From assembly GCF_000959445.1 (NCBI RefSeq), contig NZ_CP009630.1, positions 2,170,001 to 2,234,000 of the forward strand: DNA of 64,000 bases, written 5' to 3'. Each line of letters opens with the position of its first letter. Position 1 is the stretch's first letter. Origin of the DNA: Burkholderia vietnamiensis LMG 10929. GTDB taxonomy: Bacteria > Pseudomonadota > Gammaproteobacteria > Burkholderiales > Burkholderiaceae. Made by a program: the position numbers and the translations under genes. Positions 34,642 through 43,084 of this stretch are shown piece after piece. The notes beneath the pieces are model-generated. The model did not search any database. It saw only the letters and a list, made by a program, of their open reading frames with translations, and was not told the origin of the DNA.

Positions 34642-35223
34642 ATGCAGAACCTCAATCTCACCCTGTTCGACGCCATCAATGCCGGCGCGGCGCCGCACCC
34701 CGCGGTGGCGCGCGTCGCCTTTTTCGCCGCCGACTGGCTCGTTTATGCACTGCCTGCGATGCTGCTGCTGACGTGGATCTTCGGCGAGCGCCCGACGCGG
34801 CGGCAGGCCATCGAAGCCGGCGCCGGCGCGTGCGTGGCGCTGGCGCTCGCGCAGGTGGTCGGGCATTTCTGGTTTTCGCCGCGGCCGTTCATGGTCGGCG
34901 TCGGTACGCAGCTGATTCCGCATGCGCCGGACAGCTCGTTTCCGAGCGATCACATGACGTTTGCATGGAGCCTCGCGGCCGGCATGCTGCTGGCCGGTAC
35001 GACGCGGCTCACCGGGTTCGTGATGGCCGCGATGGCCGTCGCGATCGCGTGGGGGCGCGTGTACGTGGGCGTTCACTGGCCCTACGACATGGTCGGCGGC
35101 GTGCTGGTGGGCACCGCCGGCGCGCTGGCTGCGCACCTGTACGGTTACCGGGCCGTCGATCTGCTCGAACGCATCGGCGACGCTGTGCACGCGGTCATGA
35201 TGGGGCGCGAGCGCACGCCGTGA
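34642..35223 (+). CDS. PAP2-family phosphatase (undecaprenyl-diphosphatase-like)
   Basis: A 193-residue inner membrane protein with about five hydrophobic helices. All three PAP2 acid-phosphatase motifs are present: R81-P82 (FSPRPF), PSDH at 101-104 and R139-x5-H145-x3-D149 (GRVYVGVHWPYD). This resembles BcrC-type undecaprenyl pyrophosphate phosphatases, which recycle the lipid carrier for peptidoglycan and can give bacitracin tolerance. Monocistronic. Confidence 0.88.
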   Translation: MQNLNLTLFDAINAGAAPHPAVARVAFFAADWLVYALPAMLLLTWIFGERPTRRQAIEAGAGACVALALAQVVGHFWFSPRPFMVGVGTQLIPHAPDSSFPSDHMTFAWSLAAGMLLAGTTRLTGFVMAAMAVAIAWGRVYVGVHWPYDMVGGVLVGTAGALAAHLYGYRAVDLLERIGDAVHAVMMGRERTP

Positions 35224-35260
35224 GCGGGCTGCGGCGCGCGGGAAGCGCCGGCTGCCGACG

Positions 35261-35485
35261 TCAACCGGGCGTCTTGGCCGTGTCGACCGACGCCGACGTG
35301 CCGCCGCCCGCTTCGTGCAGTTCGGGCGTTTCGCCCGTGTGTCGGGCGGCGTCGCGTTCGAGCGAACTTTCCTTGAGGATCGCGCACATCGCGACGAACA
35401 GCGCGAGCGCAACGGCCGCCAGGCCGCAATAGCCGGCGATCTTCAGGTGGCGAAGGAAAGGCGAAGCGGGGTTTGCTTTTGTCAT
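35261..35485 (-). CDS. Small single-span membrane protein
   Basis: 74 residues: a short basic cytosolic N-terminus (MTKANPASPFLRHLK), one hydrophobic helix (about 16-37, IAGYCGLAAVALALFVAMCAIL) and a polar acidic tail. The ATG is preceded by GGAGCGCC-like sequence. It converges on the PAP2 gene. Nothing indicates its function; conservation is needed to confirm it, but codon use and membrane pattern look genuine. Confidence 0.55.
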   Translation of the reverse strand: MTKANPASPFLRHLKIAGYCGLAAVALALFVAMCAILKESSLERDAARHTGETPELHEAGGGTSASVDTAKTPG

Positions 35486-35602
35486 GACCGGGCGCTCCTG
35501 GGCGGACTGCGGCGGCTGTCGCGCGACAGCGGCGTCGCAGACATACATATATACCAGCCGCGGCGCCGATGCCAAGCCCGCTGCGCGAAAGCCCCCGTTG
35601 CG

Positions 35603-36436
35603 TCAGTCTTCCAGCGTTTCATGCACGGCCGCTGCGCCGCGCTTCCAGTATGCGGCCGCGCGGATGCGCGACTTGTCGATCCCGCGCTCGCCGCTCAGAT
35701 GCTGACGCACCGCGCGCATCGATTGCGCTTCGCCTGCGGCCCACACGTATCCATCGCCGGAGGACGGCAGCGGCAGCTCGCGCACCGCATTCAGCAGCGC
35801 ATCGCCGTCGGTTGTGTCGGTTGTGTCGGCTTCGGCGCGAAAGCGCCAGATTTCGTGCACGTCGGCACGCGTGTCGAACGCGATTTGCGCGGTGCGATCG
35901 GCCACTTCCAGCACCATCGCCACGCGCGCGCCGGCCGGCAACTCCTCGAGGCGGCGTGCGACGGCCGGCAGCGCCGTGTCGTCGCCGATCAACAGATGCC
36001 AGTCGAAGTCGGTCGGCACGACGAACGAGCCGCGCGGCCCGCCGATACCGAGCCACTGGCCGACGCGTGCCTGCGCTGCCCATTGCGATGCGGGGCCTGG
36101 ATGGTTCAGCACGAACTCCAGGTCGAGTTCGCAGGCGGCGCGGTCGAAGCGGCGCGGCGTGAAATCGCGCGCGACCGGTTTCGGCTCGCCTGCCGGGAAT
36201 TCCGGGCCGTTCGCGCCGAGCGTCGGCAGCGCCGGTCGCTCCGCGCCGGGCGGCGGGAAAAACACCTTCACGTGGTCGTCGAACGACGACGATTCGAAAT
36301 CCGCGAGGTCGGCGCCGCCGAGCGTGACGCGCAGCAGGTGCGGCGTGATCGCACGCACGCGCACGACTTGCAGCAAGCGGAGTTTGAGCGGATGGCGCAC
36401 GCGGGTCACGGTGCGCTCCGGTGTGTTCTGTATCAA
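35603..36436 (-). CDS. Siderophore-interacting protein (ViuB/SIP ferric reductase family)
   Basis: A 277-residue cytosolic flavoprotein that releases iron from ferric siderophores by NAD(P)H-dependent reduction. FAD-binding segment RDFTPRRFD (about 90-98), GPRGSFVVP, LLIGDDTALPAVARRLEEL and VWAAGEAQSMRAVRQHL typify the SIP/ferredoxin-reductase-like fold. It follows the padR gene in the same direction (37-bp gap), the YqjH-YqjI arrangement of E. coli, where the regulator senses iron/nickel. Confidence 0.9.
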   Translation of the reverse strand: MIQNTPERTVTRVRHPLKLRLLQVVRVRAITPHLLRVTLGGADLADFESSSFDDHVKVFFPPPGAERPALPTLGANGPEFPAGEPKPVARDFTPRRFDRAACELDLEFVLNHPGPASQWAAQARVGQWLGIGGPRGSFVVPTDFDWHLLIGDDTALPAVARRLEELPAGARVAMVLEVADRTAQIAFDTRADVHEIWRFRAEADTTDTTDGDALLNAVRELPLPSSGDGYVWAAGEAQSMRAVRQHLSGERGIDKSRIRAAAYWKRGAAAVHETLED

Positions 36437-36473
36437 TCCGTGCTCCTGATGGTTTGTGGTGGTGCGGCATGGG

Positions 36474-37184
36474 TTACGCGCCGCTGCCGCCTTCGATTTC
36501 GGCCGTCGCGCGGCGCATGATCGCTGCGATGCGACGCTGCTCGTCGGCGTCGGCGGCGCTCTTGTGCAGCAGCGCGCGCTTCAGTGCCAAGCGAGCCGCG
36601 ACGAATTCCGGCAGCCAGCCGGCTTGTGCATCGTCCGCTGCTTCGCTGCCCGCCGATTCGCCGGCGAACGCACGCCGCATGAATTCCATCTTGCGGGCGA
36701 GGTGCGTGAGACGCGCGAACAACGTGTCGACCCGTTCGCGCTGCGCCTCGAGATGCGCGCGGCCGGCGTCCGTCAGCGCGTAGCGTTTGCGGTTGCCTTC
36801 TGCTTGCGAGACGACGAAGCCGACTTCCTCGAGATAGGTCAGCGCCGGATAGACCATGCCGGGGCTCGGGCTGTAGAAGCCGTTCGAGCGCGTGTCGAGC
36901 GCCTTGATGAGTTCGTAGCCGTGGCTCGGTTGTTCGGCGACCAGCGCGAGCAACAGCAGTTGAAGGTCGTCGGAGCTGAACTGGCGGCCGCGCGGCATGC
37001 CGTCGTCACCGAAATCGCCAAAGCCGCCGCGTCCGCCACGGCCGCCGAACGGGCCGCCGCCGAAGGGATCGTGGCCGCGGCGATGACGGCCGATCGCGTG
37101 CCGCAGGCTGGCGAACCACTCGAGGCCGGGATGATGGCCGTGGCCGCGGCAGCGGGCGTCGCCATCGAAAGGGGTGTGTCGCAT
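36474..37184 (-). CDS. PadR-family regulator (YqjI-like) with His/Gly-rich N-terminus
   Basis: A 236-residue protein. The N-terminal 65 residues are His- and Gly-rich (CRGHGHHPG, HAIGRHRRGHD, GGRGGRGG), a likely metal-binding tail; then comes a PadR winged helix (about 70-145, LLLLALVAEQPSHGYELIKAL, YPALTYLEEVGFV) and a helical dimer region. This is the layout of E. coli YqjI, a nickel/iron-responsive repressor of the siderophore-reductase gene yqjH. Its neighbour is exactly such a gene, and a duplicated 12-bp palindrome precedes its own start, so autoregulation is likely. Confidence 0.87.
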   Translation of the reverse strand: MRHTPFDGDARCRGHGHHPGLEWFASLRHAIGRHRRGHDPFGGGPFGGRGGRGGFGDFGDDGMPRGRQFSSDDLQLLLLALVAEQPSHGYELIKALDTRSNGFYSPSPGMVYPALTYLEEVGFVVSQAEGNRKRYALTDAGRAHLEAQRERVDTLFARLTHLARKMEFMRRAFAGESAGSEAADDAQAGWLPEFVAARLALKRALLHKSAADADEQRRIAAIMRRATAEIEGGSGA

Positions 37185-37210
37185 GATCGTGTCCTATGTG
37201 TCGGAAAACA

Positions 37211-37236
37211 TATCTAAAGATATATATCGAAAGATA
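37211..37236. promoter_or_regulatory. Duplicated PadR-type operator
   Basis: TATCTAAAGATA (37211-37222) and TATCGAAAGATA (37225-37236), two near-identical palindromic 12-mers 14 bp apart, 27 bp before the padR start. AT-rich in a GC-rich background; likely autoregulatory and metal-responsive. Confidence 0.65.
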
Positions 37237-37283
37237 GGGTGTCAAGGGTGGGATTTGGGGTTGGATGGGTTTGAAGGGTGGGG
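37237..37283 (+). other. G-tract cluster (potential G-quadruplex)
   Basis: Seven runs of three or more G in 47 bases, beginning at 37237, 37246, 37250, 37257, 37267, 37276 and 37280, with spacers of 1-7 bases. Could fold as a G-quadruplex on the + strand near the padR promoter; no function shown. Confidence 0.4.
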
Positions 37284-37796
37284 CTCCACGAATGGGGCTG
37301 CTCCTCGCCTATTGATGTAAGGAATTGCAGCGCCGCGGCGCGCGACTTTACGCGTGCCGGTTGCCCTCGCATTCGTGCCGAGTGCAGGGAGGTCGCTTGC
37401 CGTGTCGCTCGCGTGCTGGCCGACCGCGATTGCGCATCGTCCGGACGCGATCGCGCCGAAGCCGCTCGGCCGCGACCGTGGCGTTCGCATTGACCGCCGT
37501 ACTGCCATACCGATGGTTGTCGATAATTCGCCGACTGCCGTCGCCAACTGTTCGGCGCATCCGATACTCATCCCGTCTGACCCATACGAATCCATGCGAT
37601 GAACACGAGTGCGGCTCTCTCGGCCGCGATGTGATCGACCAAATTCGATGTCTCGTTGGCCATGGTCCAAAACGCGGCCAAACGCAGCCCTTAGCGCACG
37701 CATTTCGCGAGCACCAGACCGTTCGCGATACCGCCCATCGCATTTCTCACTACTAAGATTCCGCCGCCGATCCGTGGTCGAGACAATCCGCTCCGT

Positions 37797-37810
37797 ACGC
37801 AATTTTGCGT
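37797..37810. promoter_or_regulatory. Inverted repeat before the pilin gene
   Basis: ACGCAA-TT-TTGCGT in an AT-rich patch 33 bp upstream of the major pilin ATG; position suits an operator or core promoter. The binding protein is unknown. Confidence 0.35.
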
Positions 37811-37843
37811 GCATTCAATTCGACAAAAGTTACGGATAGGAAA

Positions 37844-38356
37844 ATGAAAAAGATTTTGGCAGCAGCGGCGCTCGCCGCAGTTTCGGCATCGACGTTTGCG
37901 GCGGCGACCCCGGGCACGATCCGGTTCCAGGGCGAGATCGTCGCCGGCGCATGCGGCATCAGCCAGGAAACGCTCGACCAGACCGTGTCGCTCGGTCAGG
38001 TTCCGTCGCACGTGTTCAAGAAGGTCGGCGATCGTTCGGAGGCGAAGAATTTCAACATCGTGCTCACCGACTGCGATACGTCGACGCAGACCAACGCGTT
38101 CTTCACGTTCACGGGCGCGTCCGACGCCACCAACGCAGACCTGATCGCCACGACCGGCAGCGCGAGCAACGTCGGCATTCGCCTGCAGGCGGGCGCGAAC
38201 GATTACCTGAAGAACGGCACCGAGCAGTCGTCCCCGGTTGTGCTGTCGAAGAGCGGCAACACCGTGACGTTCGGCGCGATGTATGAGGCGACGGCCGCAG
38301 CGGTCACGCCGGGTATCGCGAACGCGGTCGCCAACTTCACCGTGCGCTACCAGTAA
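37844..38356 (+). CDS. Chaperone-usher pilus major subunit
   Basis: A 170-residue type 1-like pilin: signal peptide (MKKILAAAALAAVSASTFAA), then mature domain beginning ATPGTIRFQGEIVAGACGIS, with the first of two cysteines, and a C-terminal AVANFTVRYQ whose alternating hydrophobics and penultimate tyrosine fit the chaperone-binding G strand. Mature N-terminus provides the donor strand. ATG after AGGAAA. First gene of a subunit-usher-chaperone-tip operon. Confidence 0.93.
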   Translation: MKKILAAAALAAVSASTFAAATPGTIRFQGEIVAGACGISQETLDQTVSLGQVPSHVFKKVGDRSEAKNFNIVLTDCDTSTQTNAFFTFTGASDATNADLIATTGSASNVGIRLQAGANDYLKNGTEQSSPVVLSKSGNTVTFGAMYEATAAAVTPGIANAVANFTVRYQ

Positions 38357-38371
38357 TCGCCGGGAGCTCCT

Positions 38372-38392
38372 GGGGGGAGCTCGGCTCCCCCC
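38372..38392 (+). terminator. Hairpin between pilin and usher genes
   Basis: GGGGGGAGC-TCG-GCTCCCCCC, perfect 9-bp GC stem with a 3-base loop, 15 bp after the pilin stop. Without a U-run it probably attenuates read-through or protects the pilin mRNA 3' end, giving more pilin than usher. Confidence 0.6.
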
Positions 38393-38420
38393 GTTCCACG
38401 CATTCGTCCGGCTGATCAAT

Positions 38421-40898
38421 GTGAACACCCCCCGTCGCCTTCTCGGCATCCTCGTCACCTGCCTGCTGACCGCCAAAACCGCGCACGCCACCGAATTCAA
38501 CGCCGACTTTCTGGATGTCGACGGTGCGAAGGACGTCGACCTCGCGCAGTTCACGCACGCCGACTACACGGTGCCCGGCACCTATTTGCTGGACGTGGTC
38601 GTCAACGGCAGGCTGCTGGCGGCGCGTGCCATCGACTATGTCCCGGGCAACCAGCTCGGCACCAGCGTCGCTTGCGTGCCGGCCGACCTCGTCGCGCAGA
38701 TCGGCCTCAAGCAGACGTTGCTCGCCACGCTGCCGCGCACGTACGACGGCCGCTGCATCGACCTGCTTGCGATCGACGGCGCATCGGTGCGGCACGACCG
38801 CGCATCCGCGCGCCTGCGGATCGCGATTCCGCAGATTGCGTTCGAATACAGCGATCCCGACTACATACCGCCCGCCGCATGGAGCGACGGGATCCCCGGC
38901 GCGTTGCTCGACTATCGCGTGATCGGCAACACGTCGCACGGTCACGGCACGCATTCGAGCACGGTGCAAAGCTATGGAACGATCGGCGCCAATGCCGGCG
39001 CATGGCGCTTGCGCGGCGACTATCAAGCGCAGCTCTCGTCCGGCGGCAACGCAAACTTCGGCGGCAGCTCCAAGACGTTCCAGTTCAACCGGCTATACGC
39101 GTTCCGGGCGTTTCCGCAGATTCGCTCGACGGTATCGCTCGGACAGAGCTATCTGAATTCCGACATCTTCGACACGTTCGCGCTCGACGGCGCGACGCTG
39201 CAGAGCGACGACCGCATGCTGCCGCCCGGCATGCGCGGCTATGCGCCGCTGATCACGGGTGTCGCGCATTCCAACGCGACGGTGACGGTGTCGCAGCAGG
39301 GGCGCGTGCTGTATGCGACCCGCGTGCCGGCCGGTGCGTTCGCGTTGCAGGACTTTTCCGCGAGCGTGCAGGGCACGCTCGACGTGACCGTGCAGGAAGA
39401 AGACGGCAGCGAGCAGCGCTTCACGGTGCAGAGCGCGGCCGTGCCGTTCCTCGCGCGCGCAGGTGAATTGCGTTACCGCACGGCGGTCGGCAAGCCGCGG
39501 CTGTTCGGCGGCGCGGGTATCGATCCCGCATTCGGTTTCGTGGAAGCCGCATATGGCTTGCCGCACGAGATCACGATCTACGGCGGGGCGCTCGGTGCGT
39601 CGGGTTATGCGGCGCTCGCGTTCGGCGTCGGCAAGAATCTCGGCGCGTTCGGCGCGGTGTCGGCCGACGTGACGACGGTGCGCGCCCGGCTGTGGTGGAG
39701 CGGTGAAACGCGCGTCGGCCGCTCGTATCGCTTCAACTATTCGAAGCACTTCGATTCGATCGATTCGGATGTGCGCTTTTTCGGCTATCGGTTCTCCGAT
39801 CGCACCTACACGTCGTTTCCGCAGTATTTCGGCGATCCGACTGCCGCTGGCCTCGCGCCCGGCAAGCAGCGCTACTCGATCAGCCTCGCGAAGCGCGTGA
39901 TGGACGTGTCGACGTTCGTGTCCTACGACCATACGAGCTACTGGAATCGCCCGTCGGACGAGCGGATCGGCGTGACGGCCGCGACGACCGTGCGGATCGG
40001 TTCGCTGCGCAACGTCTCGCTGAACCTGTCGGCGTACCGCACGCGCGGTGGCGGCGGCAGCGGCAACCAGCTGTTCGTGTCGGCGACGATTCCGTTCGGT
40101 TCGCGCCAGACGGTCACGACCAGCGTCGCATCGACCAGCGGCGGCGGCACGAACGTGACGGCCGGCTATATCGGCGGCACCGACAAGGGGCTCTCCTATT
40201 CGCTGTACGCGGGGACGACCAACGGCGCCGCATCGGCGAGCGGCAATCTGCGCAAGCAGTTCAGCTCGATCATCGCGAACGTGCAGGCGGCAGCCAATAC
40301 GCGCTCGAACACGTCCGCGTCGATCGAACTCGATGGCTCGTTCGTCGCGACGCAGCACGGCGTGACCGCGCATGCGAACAGCTACAACGGCGATACGCGC
40401 CTGCTGCTGTCCACCGACGGCGTGCCGGACGTGCCGTTCTCGGGCACGCAGGCGAGTTCCGACGCGCGCGGCTACGCGGTGATCGGCGCGGTATCGCCGT
40501 TCAGCACGTTCGACGCGCGGGTCAACACCAATCGTGCGTCGTTGCAGACGACCGTGTCGAACCCGGTGCAGCGCGTCGTCCTGACCGACGGCGCGATCGG
40601 CTACGTGCATTTCGATACGACGCACGGCCGGAACGCGCTCGTCGTGCTGCGCTTGCCGTCAGGCAAGGACGCGCCGTTCGGCGCATCGGTGGTCGACCGT
40701 CGCACCGGCAAGGAAGTCGGCATCGTCGGCGAACACGGCGTGACCTATCTGACCGGTGTACGCAAGGACGCCGAGCTGGTGGTGCGCGTGGTCGACCGCG
40801 ACATCTGCCGGCTTCCCGTCCTTCCTAAATCGATGACGCTCGGCGCCGATCCGGTTCCACTCGATTGCGCCGAGCCCGACACACTTTCCCGGAGATAA
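38421..40898 (+). CDS. Outer membrane usher protein (FimD/PapC family)
   Basis: An 825-residue outer membrane assembly platform. Signal peptide (MNTPRRLLGILVTCLLTAKTAHA), N-terminal chaperone-binding domain (EFNADFLDVDGAKDVDLAQF), beta-barrel with plug, and C-terminal domains with a final Cys pair (RDICRLPVLP... PLDCAEPD). I start at GTG, since the frame upstream overlaps the pilin gene; no good ribosome site is seen, consistent with low usher production. Somewhat shorter than FimD (about 850). Confidence 0.92.
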   Translation: MNTPRRLLGILVTCLLTAKTAHATEFNADFLDVDGAKDVDLAQFTHADYTVPGTYLLDVVVNGRLLAARAIDYVPGNQLGTSVACVPADLVAQIGLKQTLLATLPRTYDGRCIDLLAIDGASVRHDRASARLRIAIPQIAFEYSDPDYIPPAAWSDGIPGALLDYRVIGNTSHGHGTHSSTVQSYGTIGANAGAWRLRGDYQAQLSSGGNANFGGSSKTFQFNRLYAFRAFPQIRSTVSLGQSYLNSDIFDTFALDGATLQSDDRMLPPGMRGYAPLITGVAHSNATVTVSQQGRVLYATRVPAGAFALQDFSASVQGTLDVTVQEEDGSEQRFTVQSAAVPFLARAGELRYRTAVGKPRLFGGAGIDPAFGFVEAAYGLPHEITIYGGALGASGYAALAFGVGKNLGAFGAVSADVTTVRARLWWSGETRVGRSYRFNYSKHFDSIDSDVRFFGYRFSDRTYTSFPQYFGDPTAAGLAPGKQRYSISLAKRVMDVSTFVSYDHTSYWNRPSDERIGVTAATTVRIGSLRNVSLNLSAYRTRGGGGSGNQLFVSATIPFGSRQTVTTSVASTSGGGTNVTAGYIGGTDKGLSYSLYAGTTNGAASASGNLRKQFSSIIANVQAAANTRSNTSASIELDGSFVATQHGVTAHANSYNGDTRLLLSTDGVPDVPFSGTQASSDARGYAVIGAVSPFSTFDARVNTNRASLQTTVSNPVQRVVLTDGAIGYVHFDTTHGRNALVVLRLPSGKDAPFGASVVDRRTGKEVGIVGEHGVTYLTGVRKDAELVVRVVDRDICRLPVLPKSMTLGADPVPLDCAEPDTLSRR

Positions 40899-41636
40899 AT
40901 GATGAATTCGAACCCGTTGATGCGGCTCGCGGCCGCCGTCGGCGTGACGATGCTGATCGCGGCTGCGACCGTGCATGCGGCCGTCGTGCCCGACCGTACG
41001 CGCGTGATCTACGACGGCGATGCGCAGTGGCAGAGCGTGACCGTGGCAAACAAGAGCGAGAAGTACCCGTACGTCGTCCAGTCGTGGATCGAGGACGAGC
41101 ACGGCAAGAAGATCACGTCGCCGTTCATGGTGCTGCCGCCGCTGCAGCGGATCGAGCCGACGGAGCGCAACGTGTTGCGAATCGTCCGGTTGCCGGGCGA
41201 TGCACTGCCGAGCGATCGCGAGTCGGTGTTCTATCTGAACATCCGCGAGATTCCGCCGAAAACGGATGCCGTCAATGCGCTGCAGATCGCGCTGCATTCG
41301 AAGCTGAAGCTGTTCTATCGCCCGAAGGGGCTGCAGCCGGCGGCGGACGAAGATCCGACGCTGCCGATGACGGTGCGTCTCGATCCGTCGACGCACAGGC
41401 TCGTGCTGGACAACCCCACGCCGTATCACGTCACGGTGGTCAAGCTGTTCGCCGGGGAGAGCAAGACACCGCTGAAGTTCGGTGGCCTGATGGTGGCGCC
41501 GATGTCGGCCGCGACCACCGACGTGGCAGGCCCGCTGCCGACAACGCTGTCGGTCGTGCACATCAACGACTCCGGCGGCGAAACCGCCGTCAGGTACGCG
41601 TGCGATGCATCCGCTTGCCGGAGCCAACCGAAATGA
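40899..41636 (+). CDS. Periplasmic pilus chaperone
   Basis: A 245-residue PapD/FimC-type chaperone: signal peptide (LAAAVGVTMLIAAATVHA), Ig-like domain 1 with the conserved arginine (PDRTRVIYDG), VANKSEKYPYVVQSWIED, the chaperone signature PPLQRIEPTERNVLRIVRLPG and FYLNIREIPPK. It starts immediately after the usher stop (no gap), so is translationally coupled. It overlaps the tip adhesin gene by 4 bp (ATGA). Confidence 0.94.
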   Translation: MMNSNPLMRLAAAVGVTMLIAAATVHAAVVPDRTRVIYDGDAQWQSVTVANKSEKYPYVVQSWIEDEHGKKITSPFMVLPPLQRIEPTERNVLRIVRLPGDALPSDRESVFYLNIREIPPKTDAVNALQIALHSKLKLFYRPKGLQPAADEDPTLPMTVRLDPSTHRLVLDNPTPYHVTVVKLFAGESKTPLKFGGLMVAPMSAATTDVAGPLPTTLSVVHINDSGGETAVRYACDASACRSQPK

Positions 41637-42670
41637 GCGCGGCGATTTCGCGCCGCGGCGTGCGTGCCCGTCTCATCGGGCTGTTCTCGCGCGCAATGTT
41701 GCTGCTCGGCTGCCTGGTCGTCGCGCAATCCGCGTGGGCCGTCCGGTGCGTGACGAGCGACGGAGTCGACCGGTTCGTCCAGCCGATCGGCTCCGTGCAG
41801 ACCTATCCGATCAACGCACCCGACGGCTATGTGATCTGGATCTCGCCGACGCGCACGACCACCGGCTACTGTTACAAGGATCTTGGCGGCGAGTCGCTGA
41901 CGTTCGACGATCCGATTTCGTTCTACGCGAACCCGAACGGCGAGAGCCCGCTGGCGTGGGGGCTCGAGATTGGCATCCGCTATCGCGGCGTCGACTATTT
42001 CGGGGCGGGCAACCAACCGGGCACGGGGGTGCCGACCGGAATCGTCGTGCCGCCCTGTAGCCGTCGGGATTTTAATAAGTTGGGGGGATGCCCGAGGATT
42101 CCGGTCAGCATCACGTATCAGGTCGTCATCAGGAAGGCGGGGACGTGGGTGGGGATTCCGCAGGACAGCTATGCGGCGTTCCAGTTCGACGGCGTGAAGG
42201 GGATCAATGCGCGCAACACGAGCTTCCGGTACACCCTGAGCGGAATGCAAAACCTGAAGCCGTCACCCTGCGTCGTCGACGTGACCGTGACGCCCGAGCC
42301 GGGCCTCGTCGATTTCGGGAAAGTGAAGGCGACCCCGACGGGTTTTTCTCCGGAGACGCCGACTCAACCGTTCTCGCTTGCGCTGGACAAGCGGCAATGC
42401 GACACGCCTGTGAAGATTCAGGGGTACTTCGACACGCCGAATCCGGTGCAGGGCAACGTCGTCCTGCCGTCAGCCGACAGCGGCTTCGGCGTCGAGATTC
42501 TCGACCGCAACGGGCGCCAGGTGCCGCTGCGCGAGCCGTTCGATCTTGCGAACTTCTCGGCGACACAAGCGCGTATCGACGTGCCGATGAGCGCGGTGCT
42601 GAGGTCGTTGGGGACACCGAAGATCGGTCCGTTCACCGTGACGGCGACGGTGCAGATTCTCTACGATTGA
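41633..42670 (+). CDS. Pilus tip adhesin/minor subunit
   Basis: A 345-residue two-domain fimbrial protein: signal segment (LIGLFSRAMLLLGCLVVAQSAWA), N-terminal lectin-like domain of about 180 residues with unusual cysteines (CVTSDG, GYCYKD, PPCSRRDFNKLGGCP), then a C-terminal pilin domain (CVVDVTVTPEPGLVDFGKV... FTVTATVQILYD) with an acceptor-groove end. Length and order are those of a FimH-like adhesin, but the receptor domain matches nothing I know. The last gene of the operon; a large hairpin follows. Confidence 0.85.
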   Translation: MSAAISRRGVRARLIGLFSRAMLLLGCLVVAQSAWAVRCVTSDGVDRFVQPIGSVQTYPINAPDGYVIWISPTRTTTGYCYKDLGGESLTFDDPISFYANPNGESPLAWGLEIGIRYRGVDYFGAGNQPGTGVPTGIVVPPCSRRDFNKLGGCPRIPVSITYQVVIRKAGTWVGIPQDSYAAFQFDGVKGINARNTSFRYTLSGMQNLKPSPCVVDVTVTPEPGLVDFGKVKATPTGFSPETPTQPFSLALDKRQCDTPVKIQGYFDTPNPVQGNVVLPSADSGFGVEILDRNGRQVPLREPFDLANFSATQARIDVPMSAVLRSLGTPKIGPFTVTATVQILYD

Positions 42671-43084
42671 GGTCGTCGGACACCGCGGAACGCGTCGCTC
42701 GCGCTGCGGGTGGTGAAGACGACGAAAGCGGTCTCTTCGTTATCCGCAGCGCGAGCGCCGGCTTGCCTCCCACGTCGGCGACGCACTTCCGCACGTGGCA
42801 ACTGAGGACGGTACGCGCGTCCATCGTGTTCCCGACGTTCCGACGCCGGCTTTCTTTCGACTACGTCGACGTCTACCGCAGCAAATCCCAGTCGCTGCTC
42901 GGCTACCGGCTGCCCGGCAGCCAATCAACACTCCGCCGATACGCATCGGGCCGCTCCAGCCCATTTCGCCCAGTCCGCCGCGACACATAAATATAAAGCA
43001 TGCCAGGCATGCGAAGTATGTATTTTTCCTATGCTTCGCACGCACCTACATTGTCGATATTCGATCCCTTTCGAGAGAACAGCG
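42671..43084. other. Intergenic region after the pilus operon
   Basis: About 410 bp, no convincing gene. It has the terminator-like stem-loop and, nearer the transporter gene, an imperfect inverted repeat with arms TGCGAAG and CTTCGCA around 43009-43040 in an AT-richer stretch, which may be the operator/promoter of the downstream gene. Confidence 0.5.
42697..42756 (+). terminator. Long stem-loop after the pilus operon
   Basis: Perfect 13-bp arms GCTCGCGCTGCGG (42697-42709) and CCGCAGCGCGAGC (42744-42756) enclose 34 bases with a further small stem (ACGAA/TTCGT). It starts 26 bp after the tip-gene stop. Probably the operon terminator or an mRNA-stabilising structure. Confidence 0.5.

Larger units (their letters stand above)
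37185..37843. other. Intergenic region between padR and the pilus operon
   Basis: About 660 bp without a convincing gene. It contains the padR operators, a G-rich run, and near the pilus gene an inverted repeat. Both divergent promoters must lie here. Open frames are arginine-rich and start-poor. Confidence 0.6.
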
